Shown: positions 12,121-23,600, counted from the stretch's first letter. The stretch: 64,000 nt of DNA from Luidia sarsii (GCA_949987565.1 OX465119.1:11437441-11501440); one strand, 5' to 3'. Program-made: numbers and translations. Notes: generated by a model from the letters alone, not told the origin.

Positions 12121-12900
12121 AGTTACTGTAGACTCAGCGTAGATGACTCGTGAGTTAGACTCAACGTAGATGACTTGTGAGTTAGACTCAATGTAGATGA
12201 CTCGTGAGTTAGACTCAACGTAGTTGACTCGTGAGTTAGACTCAACGTAGATGTCTCGTGAGTTAGACTCAGCGTAGATGATTCGTGAGGTAGACTCAAC
12301 GTAGATGACTCGTGAGTTAGACTCAATGTAGATGACTCGTGAGTTAGACTCAACGTAGTTGACTCGTGAGTTAGACTCAACGTAGATGACTCGTGAGTTA
12401 GACTCAACGTAGATGACTCGTGAGTTAGACTCAACGTAGATGACTTGTGAGGTAGACTCAACGTAGATGACTCTTGAGTTAGACTCAACATAGATGACTC
12501 GTGAGTTAGACTCAACGTAGTTGACTCGTGAGTTAGACTCAATGGAGATGACTCGTCAGTTAGACTCAATGGAGATGACTCGTGAGTTAGACTCTACGTA
12601 GATGACTCGTGAGTTAGACTCAATGTAGATGACTCGTCAGTTAGACTCAGCGTAGATGACTCGTGAGTTAGACTCTACGTAGATGACTCGTGAGTTAGAC
12701 TCAATGTAGATGACTCGTCAGTTAGACTCAACGTAGTTGACTCGTGAGTTAGACTCAACGTAGATGACTCGTGAGTTAGACTCAACGTAGATGACTCGTG
12801 AGTTAGACTCAACGTAGATGACTCGTGAGTTAGACTCAGCGTAGATGACTCATGAGTGAGACTCAACATACCGGTACACCTGTAGATGACTTGTGACTTA
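12121..12900. repeat. 27-bp minisatellite
   Basis: About 28 tandem copies of a 27-bp unit (gatgactcgtgagttagact plus caacgta) with single-base variants. The unit length is a multiple of 3, so the minus strand shows long artefactual frames of the 9-residue repeat LSLTHESST. It lies about 1.2 kb upstream of exon C. Confidence 0.95.
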
Positions 12901-12914
12901 TACTCAACTCAATG

Positions 12915-13160
12915 TAGATGTACATGTACATGTACATGTAGATGACTTGTGAGATTCAACATAGATGACTCAGACTCAACAATATACATGTACATGTACA
13001 TGTATAGTGTACATGTAGGTGATAGACTTATGTACATACATGTACATGTACACGTTTTTATATGTACATGTGTACATGTATGTATGTGTACATGTACATG
13101 TACATGTTACATGTACTGCATTGAAACAATTATACATAATGTACATGTATTAGGCCTACA
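12915..13160. repeat. (TACATG)n tract after the minisatellite
   Basis: Runs of acatgtacatg between 12928 and 13110. From 13160 to 14120 I see no exon or named repeat. Confidence 0.7.
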
Positions 13161-14120
13161 TTGTACATGACCTTCAAAGAACTGGGTACTATAATTATTC
13201 ATTTGCATTGCACAAGATCGTGTTCAGTTTTGTTGTTTTGTGGGGGTGGGTGTGAATACACAAGACCAGTGAACTTTTCAGAGTTGAGCGGTCATTTCCT
13301 CTCTCAGGCTGTCACCAGGAAGACGTGGGGATATTTCCCTATTTCCCTTATAGGAGTACGCCTAGTGTGGAGGTACTGTACTGCATGTATGCGTACGTGT
13401 TATAGCCTGTGTTTTACACGAGCCAGATTACTGCACGTTCAACAAGGCCATGAAGAGGGTCAGCATTTTCTGTACATTTTTTTAGACCTGGTGTTTCCTT
13501 GATATCTGTACAGTTTGTGTCTACTTAGAAAGGACTTTTAGTTTCAATGGTGTGTGTGTCATGAAAGTGTCAGATATCCGTGTGTGTGGAGTGATTCAGC
13601 ATCTACAGTGTACGTTATACAGACTTGTGTCTACATCTGCAAGTCCATGTACATGGCCAGATCTTTCCTGCAACGTCTGTTAACGGTGCATGTACATAAG
13701 AAGTCACAGCATGGGTACTAGTAGTGAGTACAGGAATGGCAAGCACTTTGTGACCTGGATGGGGACCTTCTGTTTATAGACACCAGCTAAGGACCTATAG
13801 TGTGGCCTACATGTACGTGGAAACACTGAGTGCCTGTAACCAGCACCTTTGCCAATTTCAATGGTTCCTCTAAAGTGATATCACGATAATCGAATATGGA
13901 TTGACCTCAAACAGAACAGACAAGGTTTTTGAAACGTAGAAATTAACTTCTTCAACCGATGTCCGAAGCAGATCTTTTCGTCAGCCGCTCGTAGATATCA
14001 CTCGGATGTGGTTTGGATTCGAACCAGCGTCAGTGACAACGGAATCACTTATTGGAGGTGCGAGGAGTTCTTGCAATGCCTGGAGAGTCGTCGGCTGACT
14101 GCCAAGATTGAGAGGGAGAG

Positions 14121-14361
14121 ATGCCGTCGAAACGGTGTAAGAAGAAGGGTTCTGCCAGTTCCAATGTATCGAGAAACTCGGCAAGCAGTCGGCCTGCGTC
14201 CACCATGTCCGACACTGGTCACAATCAAGGCTCGCTTTATGGGCGAGCGTTTGATCTCATCCTCAAGTTTCTCCTCGTCGGGGAGTCGGAGGTGGGCAAG
14301 TCCGCTCTCGTCATGCGTTTTGCCGACGACAAATTTCGGTTCAATTTTGTTTCCACAATAG
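14121..14361 (+). CDS. Rab10-like gene, alternative first exon C
   Basis: Encodes up to 80 residues plus one base, ending VSTI-G|GTAAGG. A basic, Ser-rich extension (residues 1-40, starting PSKRCKKKGS) precedes beta-1 (AFDLILKFLLV), P-loop GESEVGKS (residues 54-61), helix alpha-1 (ALVMRFADDKF) and switch I RFNFVSTIG with the invariant Thr. A second Met at codon 29 (14205) would give a shorter 211-residue isoform; the first Met gives 239. The P-loop has Glu where most Rabs have Gly. The Lys/Arg-rich leader could add membrane or protein contacts; that is inference. Another frame is open over the same bases (14008-14361) but has no family similarity. Confidence 0.75.
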
Positions 14362-14464
14362 GTAAGGGCTTGTTCCTGTCCGTCTATCTTCCATGTTGTA
14401 TTTTGGACTAAGTGGTTTTTTATTTAGGTTACATGTATAAACTTTGTTGGCAAAGTAGCCAATT

Positions 14465-14730
14465 TACATGTACATGTACGTGTGTGTACATTATACATTG
14501 TATACATGTACAGTACATGTACAGTACATGTACCGGTACATGTACATGTGTGAACGTTCATGTACCGGTACATTCTACATGTACATGTACACGTAATTGT
14601 ACATGTACATGTACATGTGTACATGTGTAGTACAATTGTACTACAATGTACATGTGTACGTGTACATGTACATGTACAGTATACATGTACATGTACATGT
14701 ACATGTGTACACAAAGTACGGTATATACAA
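14465..14730. repeat. (TACATG)n tract
   Basis: About 260 bp made largely of acatgtac units with a few ccggta interruptions, starting about 100 bp after the exon C donor. Confidence 0.85.
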
Positions 14731-15539
14731 TGTATGTACAGTATGTCTATGAGTACCGGTATGTTATTATTTGCCTTTGTAATATACATACATACAAAAT
14801 TGTTATTGTTCATACTACATACATGTATTACTCATACATGTATTCAACAAATACTCAATAGTCATGCTTGCGTGTGCTCTTTCAGTAGAGGGCAGCAAAC
14901 ACATTATATGGGCTGTGGATGGCTGTGTATGCAATAATTGCAAAATTAATCTTTGTCTGGACTCGAGTCTATTTATAGACTGTGATAATCCCCCACTGTT
15001 GCAATTGACTGCAATACATGTCACATGACAGCGACGGTAGTCACATGACGGCAATTGCAAATAGCATGTGACTATTGATATATTGCACAGACAGGAACTG
15101 ATTGCAGTTCAGGGACTTTCAGAATGGGAAACAAATACAAATAGTTTGGTAAACAGTGATCATGTGTAAACCCACTGGTCCGGTATGGATTACATAGCAA
15201 AATTGTACCATGGAGCTCCATGATTGTACATGTAATGGAATATAATTACAGTACATCCATGCCACTGTGCACAGGCACATTTTACTTTGTAGCAAGCTTA
15301 GCGACAGTTTACTGTACGCTGAATATTTGAAGAAACTTGCTTGTGTTTTGTCACTAGACATACATGTACTGTACTTTTTAAGTGTATGCATTGGCAATTG
15401 AAACCTGTAATTTGGCAATTAGCTGAGTTGCTATGGTCGCAATGTACATGTTGTACATGCTTGTGAACTGTAGCTGCTAGTCTAACTAGTTGACAAGAGT
15501 CTGTCAGCTTTATTCACGTACCAATCCTGAGGAGACAGC

Positions 15540-15874
15540 TGAATCAAGTGAGTGAACCAGCTGGCAGGAGACCCCCCCCCCCCCCGACTCCCTCTCAGTC
15601 TCAGTCAGCCCAAACACGAGTTTACCACCGGGCGCTGACCTTCCTCGCAAGGACTGGTCAACACTTAACCGGCTACGGCCGTTTCAACGCGACCATGCAC
15701 CGCTGGGGCCTGCACTCATCAGCAGCCTGCCCATGCGGAGTCGAGGAACAGACCGCCCACCACATCATCCACGAGTGCCCCACCTTCCCCCACCCCCCCC
15801 CCAATGACCTTGACCTGAATGACCCGAGTCCCGACACAGAGAGCTGGCTGCAGCGGCTGAGCGACATCGCCTAG
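15540..15874 (+). pseudogene. non-LTR retrotransposon C-terminal fragment
   Basis: The reading frame holds 'LTGYGRFNATMHRWG' followed by a CPCG...HH...HEC zinc-knuckle arrangement, the typical C-terminal domain downstream of the reverse transcriptase in several non-LTR retrotransposon groups. No RT core is present, so the copy is 5'-truncated. It ends at the stop codon at 15872-15874. A low-complexity poly-Pro stretch lies at its start. It is on the same strand as the Rab exons and about 240 bp upstream of exon D. Confidence 0.75.
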
Positions 15875-16036
15875 CTGCCTCACACGAAAGAAGGAGAAGA
15901 AGTGCTCAGTGCTTCATTGAATTACATGTACATTCACTTCGACGCAAAAACGTTATATGTGGTAGCCTCCACGCAGAGAGCTGGCTGCAGCGGCTGAGCG
16001 ACATCGCCTAGCTGCCTCACACGAAAGGAGAAGTGA
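15838..16036 (+). repeat. duplicated retrotransposon 3' tail
   Basis: The last coding bases and tail (gagctggctgcagcggctga through cacacgaaagaag) occur at 15838-15900 and again at 15974-16036, separated by about 75 bp. The second copy lacks the upstream coding part, so this is a tail duplication or a second severely truncated insertion. Confidence 0.75.
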
Positions 16037-16116
16037 GTGCACTGTGCAGCCATTGATGCAGAGTCAGAGTCCAATGGTGATCTACTGTAGTTCAGACTGC
16101 AGCCAGTCAGCCACAC

Positions 16117-16240
16117 ATGTACGTGTACAACGCCAGGCCGGTCTCTGTGATTGTCGTTGGCGAATCCTGGTGTGGCAAAACGGCTCTCATCTCCAGACTC
16201 TTGGACGGTGTCTTTGAGAACCCAACCATCCCTACCATCG
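16117..16240 (+). CDS. Rab10-like gene, alternative first exon D
   Basis: Encodes 41 residues plus one base, ending IPTI-G|GTAATG. It has beta-1 (PVSVIVV), P-loop GESWCGKT (residues 15-22), helix alpha-1 (ALISRLLDGVF) and switch I ENPTIPTIG with the invariant Thr. It lacks the [FY]DL..K motif that A, C and E have before beta-1. Instead its P-V-S-V-I-V-V-G resembles the P-L-S-V-I-L-V-G of the gene 2 first exon. The P-loop carries Trp and Cys at the two positions that are usually Gly and Val. The donor is weaker than in A, B, C and E (GTAATG). The start Met is the first codon that gives a normal length; a possible acceptor (actgcag) lies about 16 bp upstream of it. Product with the body: 200 residues. 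Confidence 0.65.
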
Positions 16241-16924
16241 GTAATGACAGGCAGGCAGCTCTTGTGCATACATGTACTGTATGCTTTGTGAATGTCTCAT
16301 TGCTTCGTTCACGGTGTAATTATAGGTCCTTTCCCACTGAGGAAATGATTGCCATTTGAATCGCGATTCAAAAACCATTGTTGTTGTTTTTCGCTCACGT
16401 CTACAGACGCCAAAGGAATTGCGATGGCAAAAATCGCGAGCTGATTGTGGTTTGGCGATTGTGGTCGTATGGTGCTGCTTGTGTCCCTGAGAGTGGTCCA
16501 CGCAGGCAGACATGAACAAGCGCGGTGCAATGTGGGATTTGAGAAATAAACATTTTAAAAACGGTGTGATTTAGCGGAACGTTTCCAGTTTCCACACGCA
16601 TCGCGTGGCAAATAAATGGGATTATTTAGGAAAGTCTCACTAATAGCAGAGTCTAAATCACAATTCAAATAGTGGGACTATTAATCGCATGTACTGTGCC
16701 CACACACACAAAAAGTGGAGTTAAACTTAATCGTGTTTTGGGGGGGACAGTGGAAATGGCCCAATTGTAAACTGTTCATGTACAAAATGTACTTTTTTTT
16801 GCCCCACTAACTACAGAGTGTATTCACCTTATTCAGGTCTACCTGGAAATGTTTCATTCAGTTGATAAGGGACTGAGATTTATCTGTTCAATTGCATAAG
16901 AGTTATCAAAGTGAGTGTTCCGCC

Positions 16925-16970
16925 TTTGAAAGGTCCTGCTAGGATCAAAACGTCAGGCCTCTAGCCTTTA
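16925..16970. repeat. foldback family I fragment
   Basis: 'tttgaaaggtcctgctaggatc' followed by 'aaaacgtcaggcc': one inner arm only. The stretch 16250-18830 holds no supported exon. Confidence 0.6.
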
Positions 16971-18836
16971 CAGTATGTGATACAGTAGTGGGTCTTGGCG
17001 TTAGTGTGAGTTAAGTCCTGAGTCTACATTCTTATAGTTGTGCAAACAGATTCAGTGTGCATGCACATTCCTAGTGATTTAATTCATCTCATTTGGCACG
17101 GAGCAGCTATGCAAACATACAGAGAAGAATGGGGACAATACAGTAGTCTTCTTTGCTCATTTCCACTCTTGTTCTGCGCCAAACAAGATGAAAAAATACC
17201 CACTATAAGTCACGTGATGGCATGTAAACATTGGTCACGCAATCGGTCTATTACTGTTTTTTTCCCCCAATTTGGGTTGTTTCAGGTGCACCTGGGTGTC
17301 CTTGTGCAGATACATGTATGTGGGCGGTATCAAGGTTTAGTTTTAATATTATTATTACATGTACATGTACATTGTATGTTGAACCTCTGTTTCTTCCTGG
17401 TCCACATACATGTGTACACGTATGTACATTGTACATACAGATGTGTACAGACGTGTACTGGATGTCATGCAATGCATAGTGGTACATGAATATGATGAAA
17501 GGATCAATTTACTGTTGACGGTCCTTCTTATTTTGTTTACCATCTACAGTACATGTGTCATGTGTACCCCTTTTTTTCACAGATCTGCAGATAACAATCA
17601 ATTTGTTAGTACTTTTATACTGTACATGTAGTGTGATTTATTCTTCATGAAATATTTATGTATTAATTTCATGAATAATTCGGACAGGTAAAAGGAATAA
17701 CCCTGCAGTTCTGTAATAAAATATCATCTCTTATTGAATTTGAATTTATTTATTAAAAATATAGTAAAACTTGGTTCTTACTTGTTTAAACAAATTGTGT
17801 TTTTAGAGACTATCTGTTTGAGTACAGTGCTTATTTAAAGTTTGGCTTGATTTTGTTTGAAAGTGATAAGTCACTTTCCCCTCTTTGAGAACATTCATGT
17901 GAGGAATATTTCCTTTTTAAGAAAAGTACTTTTTGAACTCATAAACTCAACAGTAACAGGTACAGTAACCGCAAATTAGTTTTTGCCTGGCCAGGCCCAG
18001 TGGAGGCTGTGTGGGGTTCTAATTTGCATAATCCTTTGAGTCATGCTCACTGAAGACAGGATTTTCTATGAATCGCCTCCACAGGTGATCTTTTCACTCA
18101 CAGCTCCATGGTCAACCCCACACTCCCCCTTTTGAACCTCAGTTGGGGTACTCAGTACCCCCATTGAATGCCAGCCCTGTCCCCCTGTGGGAATCATCAC
18201 AGACACACTGACACACTGTGTCAATCTGCTGCCGGGTTGGAGTGCTTCCTTCCAAGATTTCACTCGTGGTGGTCAGCTGGTTGGAGTGCTAGGAGCATGC
18301 CTGCGAGGAGCTGCACGTACGCTAGGAATGTCAACTTGTGGCTCCTGAATGCTTAGAACGCTGCAGAAGAATGGACCTCTGAAATTGACACCCATTCACA
18401 GTGGTCTCGGCACTCAAGCTTTGAGAATGGAGAGTATCGCTGGTTGGTTGTGAATGCACCTACATGTACACTTCAGTTCAGACACCGGTGTGTGTACCTG
18501 CTTGTTCCTTTGATCTTGTGGGACGTGTGGCCGTGTTTACTCCATTGACTGCCTGTCTGACTCCTCCATAGTCCGACTAGTCAGCTGTGCTGCACTGTGG
18601 TATTGTCGGCCTTGTACAGAGTGAAAGGTCTCCGTTGGTGAACATTCCATTCCTGGGTATGGCAGTAATGGCTGCATGAGGTTGTAGCATTTGACACTGG
18701 GTCTGTGTGGAGAGAGCTGGGGTTCTGTAGGCTTTAGACCAGTTAGGGGAGAGTTGTTCCAGAAAGGTCTTGTTTTCCCAGCGAGGAAGGTCATTGGACG
18801 TGCCTCCCCGGTGTGCCGTGAGCAGACCATGGGAAG

Positions 18837-18996
18837 GTGTTCATCATGGAGAGATACGACGGCCTCAGTCGGCATCTGTACGACTTGCTCTGCAAGGTGA
18901 TCGTCGTTGGGGACAGCTTTGTGGGGAAGAGCGCCATCGTGGGACGTTTTGTCAGTATGATTGACCTGACCAATAGACAGTTTCACTCCACCATCG
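18837..18996 (+). CDS. Rab10-like gene, alternative first exon E
   Basis: Encodes 53 residues plus one base, ending HSTI-G|GTAAGC. It has a short leader (ERYDGLSRH), beta-1 (LYDLLCKVIVV), P-loop GDSFVGKS (residues 25-32), helix alpha-1 (AIVGRFVSMIDL) and switch I TNRQFHSTIG with the invariant Thr. Between the P-loop Lys and the terminal Gly it is two residues longer than A, B, C, D and the gene 2 exon, so the switch I loop is enlarged. The P-loop has Phe in the usual Gly position. A second Met at codon 4 (18846) is equally possible as start. It is the last first-exon candidate before the body, 2.46 kb upstream of its acceptor. Confidence 0.75.
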
Positions 18997-19599
18997 GTAA
19001 GCCTTGGGAACAATGGAGCTCTTTGTTCAATGGAGACGGCTGTCACCTAGTGTGTGTACCCTTTGTTGACTTTGTTGTTATTGGGAACTTGAATAATTTA
19101 CATACATGTATAGCAGTAAATGTACATAAACATGATGTGTGTACAGTGTATATGTACCTGTGCAGCGTGTATATGTACACTGTACATCTTGTACAAACTT
19201 GTGCACAATGTACATACAGTACATGGGTACAGTGTACAGTACATGGGTACAGTGTACATGTACTTTTGATAGGACTGCAGAAATGTCTATATATAAATAG
19301 TACATGTACTGTACATGTGCATGTACATTTTTGCGCAGTTCAATGTGCACTACTGCTATAATTGTGTTCTGTTCATTGCCATGTGTGTACACTGCACAAT
19401 GTACACGTGTAACCTACATACACGTGTATCAAGTACATGTAGGTTAGCCAATTATACTTTTATACTTCCCCGTAGTTACGGAAACTTAGAACTTCAAAGT
19501 ACATACATGTACCAGTAATTATGTGCATTTGTGCATGACATGCACACCCCATACATGTACACTGAGTGACTGAGACTCTGCAACCTTCTCTATGGGAGT

Positions 19600-20385
19600 A
19601 CAATACAGTATACACTTAAACTATACACATGTATACAAATGTACACACATGTACATTGTACATGTACATGTGTACATGTATAGTCTAGATGTATATTGTA
19701 CTGTTCACGTCGTACACTACATATAGGGCCTACCTGGTACACTGCAGTGTACTTCTTATTTTGTATGAGTACATGTACATGTGTACATGTACATGTACAT
19801 GTTTATGCTTGTACATGTACGTACAGGTACATGTACATGTACATGTATGATGTGCAGGGCCAGAGAGCATGTAATGTATACGTACACATATACATGTACA
19901 TGTACATGTATACAAATACGTCATACATGTAGTGTAGTACAAACAGGTACATGTACACACAAAAATACATTTAGTTTTAATGTAGACATTAAGAAATGTC
20001 TTGACTACTTGCCCGTGTAATCGTGTACAATGTACTGTACACAATGCGTGTGTCATGAACATGTACACAGTACCGGTACGTGGCACATGTATTGTACTGT
20101 GCATGTGTCACCAACACTTTTCAGAGCCATACTCCATCTCAAAAGAGATGACTTGCACATACACGTGTACCGGGTACATGTTTGCACTGCAAACTTTCCA
20201 CTCCCAGTACATGTATGGTACATTGTACATGTGTGTACGTGTACTGTACAATGTACTGTACATGTACAGTACATGTACATTGTACACCCAGACTTGAACG
20301 ATGCACATGTATGCATTACATGTACTGTACAGTAGGGTTACATGTACATGTACATGTACATGTACAGTATGTGTACAATCTACAT
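19600..20385. repeat. (TACATG)n-rich region
   Basis: Several long TACATG runs (19655-19690, 19768-19850, 19890-19935, 20220-20285, 20340-20368) in the intron between exon E and the constant exon 2. Confidence 0.8.
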
Positions 20386-20515
20386 AAAAAATGCAGCAGT
20401 TTGCAACAGTTTTTTTTTTTATAATTTCATGAGCAAAAAGAAGACAGTAAAGGACCTTTCTCAAAAGTCCTGCTTGAATCGAATCGTCAGGCCCTCTGAA
20501 TTTGTGAGACACTCT
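20385..20515. repeat. foldback family I copy
   Basis: 'gcagtttgcaacagtttt' outer arm, then 'ggacctttctcaaaagtcctgcttgaatcgaatcgtcaggccctct'. Diverged. Confidence 0.6.
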
Positions 20516-20534
20516 TGAACAGTATCTGGAGGAT

Positions 20535-21372
20535 TTGCGCCCTTTTGCAGTGACACCATGTATAAGGTCTCTTTAAGAAGAGGTATGGTTCTAAAAAAAG
20601 AACATCAAGTTATAACTCAGATTCTTTTCAGAACCACACCTCTTCTTCAAGAGACCTTATACATGTACATGGTGTCACTGCAAACCTTCCTATAGAGTTA
20701 TCACTCAGGTTCTTTTCAGAACCACACCTCTTCTTTAAGAGACCTTATACATGGTGTCACTGCAAACCCTCCTATAGAGTTATAACTCAGATTCTTTTCA
20801 GAACCACACCTCTTCTTTAAGAGACCTTATACATGGTGTCACCGCCAACCCTCCTATAGAGTTATAACTCAGATTCTCTTCAGAACCACACCTCTTCTTT
20901 AAGAGACATTATACATTACATGGTGTCACTGCAAACCCTCCTATAGAGTTATCACTCAGGTTCTTTTCAGAACCACACCTCTTCTTAAAGAGACCTTATA
21001 CATGGTGTCACTGCAAACCCTCCTATAGAGTTATAACTCAGATTCTTTTCAGAACCACACCTCTTCTTTAAGAGACATTATACATTACATGGTGTCACTG
21101 CAAAGTGCAAACCCTCCTATAGAGTTATCACTCAGGTTCTTTTCAGAACCATACCTCTTCTTAAAGAGACCTTATACATGGTGTCACTGCAAACCCTCCT
21201 ATAGAGTTATCACTCAGATTCTTTTCAGAACCACACCTCTTCTTTAAGAGACCTTATACATGGTGTCACTGCAAACCCTCCTATAGAGTTATCACTCAGG
21301 TTCTTTTCAGAACCACACCTCTTCTTAAAGAGACCTTTATACATGTATGGTGTCACCGCAAACCCTCCTATA
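20535..21372. repeat. 82-bp tandem array, family III arm
   Basis: About eight to nine copies of an 82-bp unit ('gtgtcactgcaaaccctcct', 'actcaggttcttttcagaac', 'cacacctcttctttaagaga'). The first unit (20535-20600) is in the opposite orientation, so the left end can fold back on its neighbour. The same sequence is an arm of foldback family III elsewhere. The array stops about 85 bp before the exon 2 acceptor. Confidence 0.9.
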
Positions 21373-21455
21373 TTGTTTCACCCACCATGCTAAGCCTCAA
21401 GTGTTATTTACTCTTGTAATGTTTCTTCTCTCCTCTCCGCTGTCATCTCCTACAG

Positions 21456-21655
21456 GTATCGATTTCAAGATCAAGACGGTGGAGCTGCAGGGTAAAAAGA
21501 TCAAGCTACAGATATGGGACACGGCCGGCCAGGAGCGATTCCACACCATCACCACCTCATACTACAGGGGAGCCATGGGCATCATGCTGGTCTACGACAT
21601 CACGCAGGAGAAGACCTTCGACAACATTGCCAAGTGGCTACGCAACATTCAGGAG
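21456..21655 (+). CDS. rab10-like: Rab10-like gene, constant exon 2
   Basis: Begins after a strong acceptor (ctcctacag) with GT completing the Gly codon, then [46 protein letters not shown] and WLRNIQE, and stops at GAG|GTGGGT in phase 0. It holds RabF1 to RabF4, switch II and the catalytic Gln of DTAGQE. '[14 protein letters not shown]' is the Rab10 form (Rab8 has FRTITTAYYR). The Thr matching Rab10 Thr73, the known LRRK2 phosphorylation site in switch II, is kept. This 66-codon segment is nearly identical to vertebrate Rab10 as I remember it, in contrast to the highly varied first exons. Confidence 0.95.
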
Positions 21656-21854
21656 GTGGGTTGTATACTCACGGTGCAGGGAGGTGGTGGGCTTAGGACG
21701 TAGGTGCGGCATCCTAGCCCTCTCACGTTGCATTGCCTAGTCTTTGATGCTTATTACACCGTCAAAGTTGTGCTCCATCTCTGACCAGGGTAACGAGCCT
21801 GCGAATAGACCATAGAAAAACGGAAGAAATGAATGGTCTGACCGTTTGATCCTA

Positions 21855-22015
21855 GACTCTGTTAAATGTAGGCATGACGTTTCAATCCTAGCAGGACCTT
21901 GCTCAAAGGCAGAGAAAGGTCCTGCTAGGATTGAAACGTTAGGCCCACAAAATTTTTAGATTTGCATTTTGGTAATTTGAGTCAATAAGCAGTTTGCAAA
22001 ATTTGTTGTATATCA
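21855..22015. repeat. foldback family I copy
   Basis: 'ggcatgacgtttcaatcctagcagg' head to head with 'ggtcctgctaggattgaaacg', then the outer arm 'gagtcaataagcagtttgcaa'. In intron 2. Confidence 0.75.
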
Positions 22016-22049
22016 CTCTGTTAAATGTGAGTAGAACTCTCCAGGGAGA

Positions 22050-23600
22050 TATAGGGCAGTTAATGGTTGTAATTGCTTCTGACTGGCTCCTCCACTCCGG
22101 CAAAGACTAATTGACTATTTGGGAAGGCCACCATCTAAGGGCTGGATAGCTCAGATGGCAAGAGCACTGGTGTGCCAAAGACTAGTTGACTATTAGGGAA
22201 GGCCACCATCTAAGGGCTGGATAGCTCAGATGGTAAGAGCACTGGTGTGCCAAAGACTAGTTGACTATTAGGGAAGGCCACCATCTAAGGGCTGGATAGC
22301 TCAGATGGTAAGAGCGCTGGTGTGCCAAAGACTAGTTGACTATCAGGGAAGGTCACCATCTAAGGGCTGGATAGCTCAGATGGTAAGAGCACTGGTGTGC
22401 CAAAGACTAGTTGACTATTATGGAAGGCAACCATCTAAGGGCTGGATAGCTCCAATGGTAAGAGCACTGGTGTGCCAAAGACTAGTTGACTATTATGGAA
22501 GGCAACCATCTAAGGGCTGGATAGCTCCAATGGTAAGAGCACTGGTGTGCCAAAGACTAGTTGACTATTTGGGAAGGCCACCATCTAAGGGCTGGATAGC
22601 TCAGATGGTAAGAGCACTGGTGTGCCAAAGACTAGTTGACTATTATGGAAGGCAACCATCTAAGGGCTGGATAGCTCAGATGGTAAGAGCACTGGTGTGC
22701 CAAAGACTAGTTGACTATTATGGAAGGCAACCATCTAAGGGCTGGATAGCTCAGATGGTAAGAGCACTGGTGTGCCAAAGACTAGTTGACTATTAGGGAA
22801 GGCCACCATCTAAGGGCTGGATAGCTCAGATGGTAAGAGCGCTGGTGTGCCAAAGACTAGTTGACTATCAGGGAAGGTCACCATCTAAGGGCTGGATAGC
22901 TCAGATGGTAAGAGCACTGGTGTGCCAAAGACTAGTTGACTATTATGGAAGGCAACCATCTAAGGGCTGGATAGCTCCAATGGTAAGAGCACTGGTGTGC
23001 CAAAGACTAGTTGACTATTATGGAAGGCAACCATCTAAGGGCTGGATAGCTCCAATGGTAAGAGCACTGGTGTGCCAAAGACTAGTTGACTATTTGGGAA
23101 GGCCACCATCTAAGGGCTGGATAGCTCAGATGGTAAGAGCACTGGTGTGCCAAAGACTAGTTGACTATTATGGAAGGCAACCATCTAAGGGCTGGATAGC
23201 TCAGATGGTAAGAGCACTGGTGTGCCAAAGACTAGTTGACTATTATGGAAGGCCACCATCTAAGGGCTGGATAGCTCAGATGGTAAGAGCGCTGGTGTGC
23301 CAAAGACTACCGGTAGTTGACTATTATGGAAGGCCACCATCTAAGGGCTGGATAGCTCAGATGGTAAGAGCGCTGGTGTGCCAAAGACTAGTTGACTATT
23401 ATGGAAGGCAACCATCTAAGGGCTGGATAGCTCAGATGGTAAGAGCACTGGTGTGCCAAAGACTAGTTGACTATTAGGGAAGGCCACCATCTAAGGGCTG
23501 GATAGCTCCAATGGTAAGAGCGCTGGTACGTTAATCCAGAGGTCTCGGGTTCAAGCCCCAGTCCAGTCAAAGTTTCTTTAGCAGTTTTTTCCCAGTCAGT
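22050..23600 (+). repeat. SINE with expanded 75-bp internal array and higher-order repeat
   Basis: A tRNA-derived SINE in which a 75-bp piece (actagttgactatt... through the A box tagctcagatgg to ggtgtgccaaag) is repeated about 19 times. Only the last unit continues into the B box (gggttcaagccccagtccag, near 23545) and the normal tail. The monomer variants follow the same order in 22305-22829 and again from 22830, giving a 525-bp, seven-monomer higher-order repeat. One monomer (near 23310) has a 6-bp insertion. The 25-residue repeat ORF on the + strand is an artefact. Confidence 0.9.

Noticed and set aside
12123..12869. Tandem repeats that might be taken for a CRISPR array
   Set aside because: The 27-bp units are directly adjacent without unique spacers, and the genome is clearly animal. 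The same applies to the arrays at 5468, 24655 and 57953.
14008..14361. Alternative 117-codon frame over exon C
   Set aside because: It overlaps exon C in a different frame and has no P-loop or other motif; exon C's frame has the complete Rab N-terminus and donor phase.
15548..15874. A small host zinc-finger protein
   Set aside because: The CPCG...HH...HEC layout with the upstream LTGYGRF motif is the C-terminal part of a non-LTR retrotransposon, and its tail is duplicated nearby.
22305..23477. Long + strand open frames with a 25-residue repeat (MVRALVCQRL...)
   Set aside because: They are translations of the 75-bp SINE-derived monomer; the monomer length is a multiple of 3, so stops are rare by chance.
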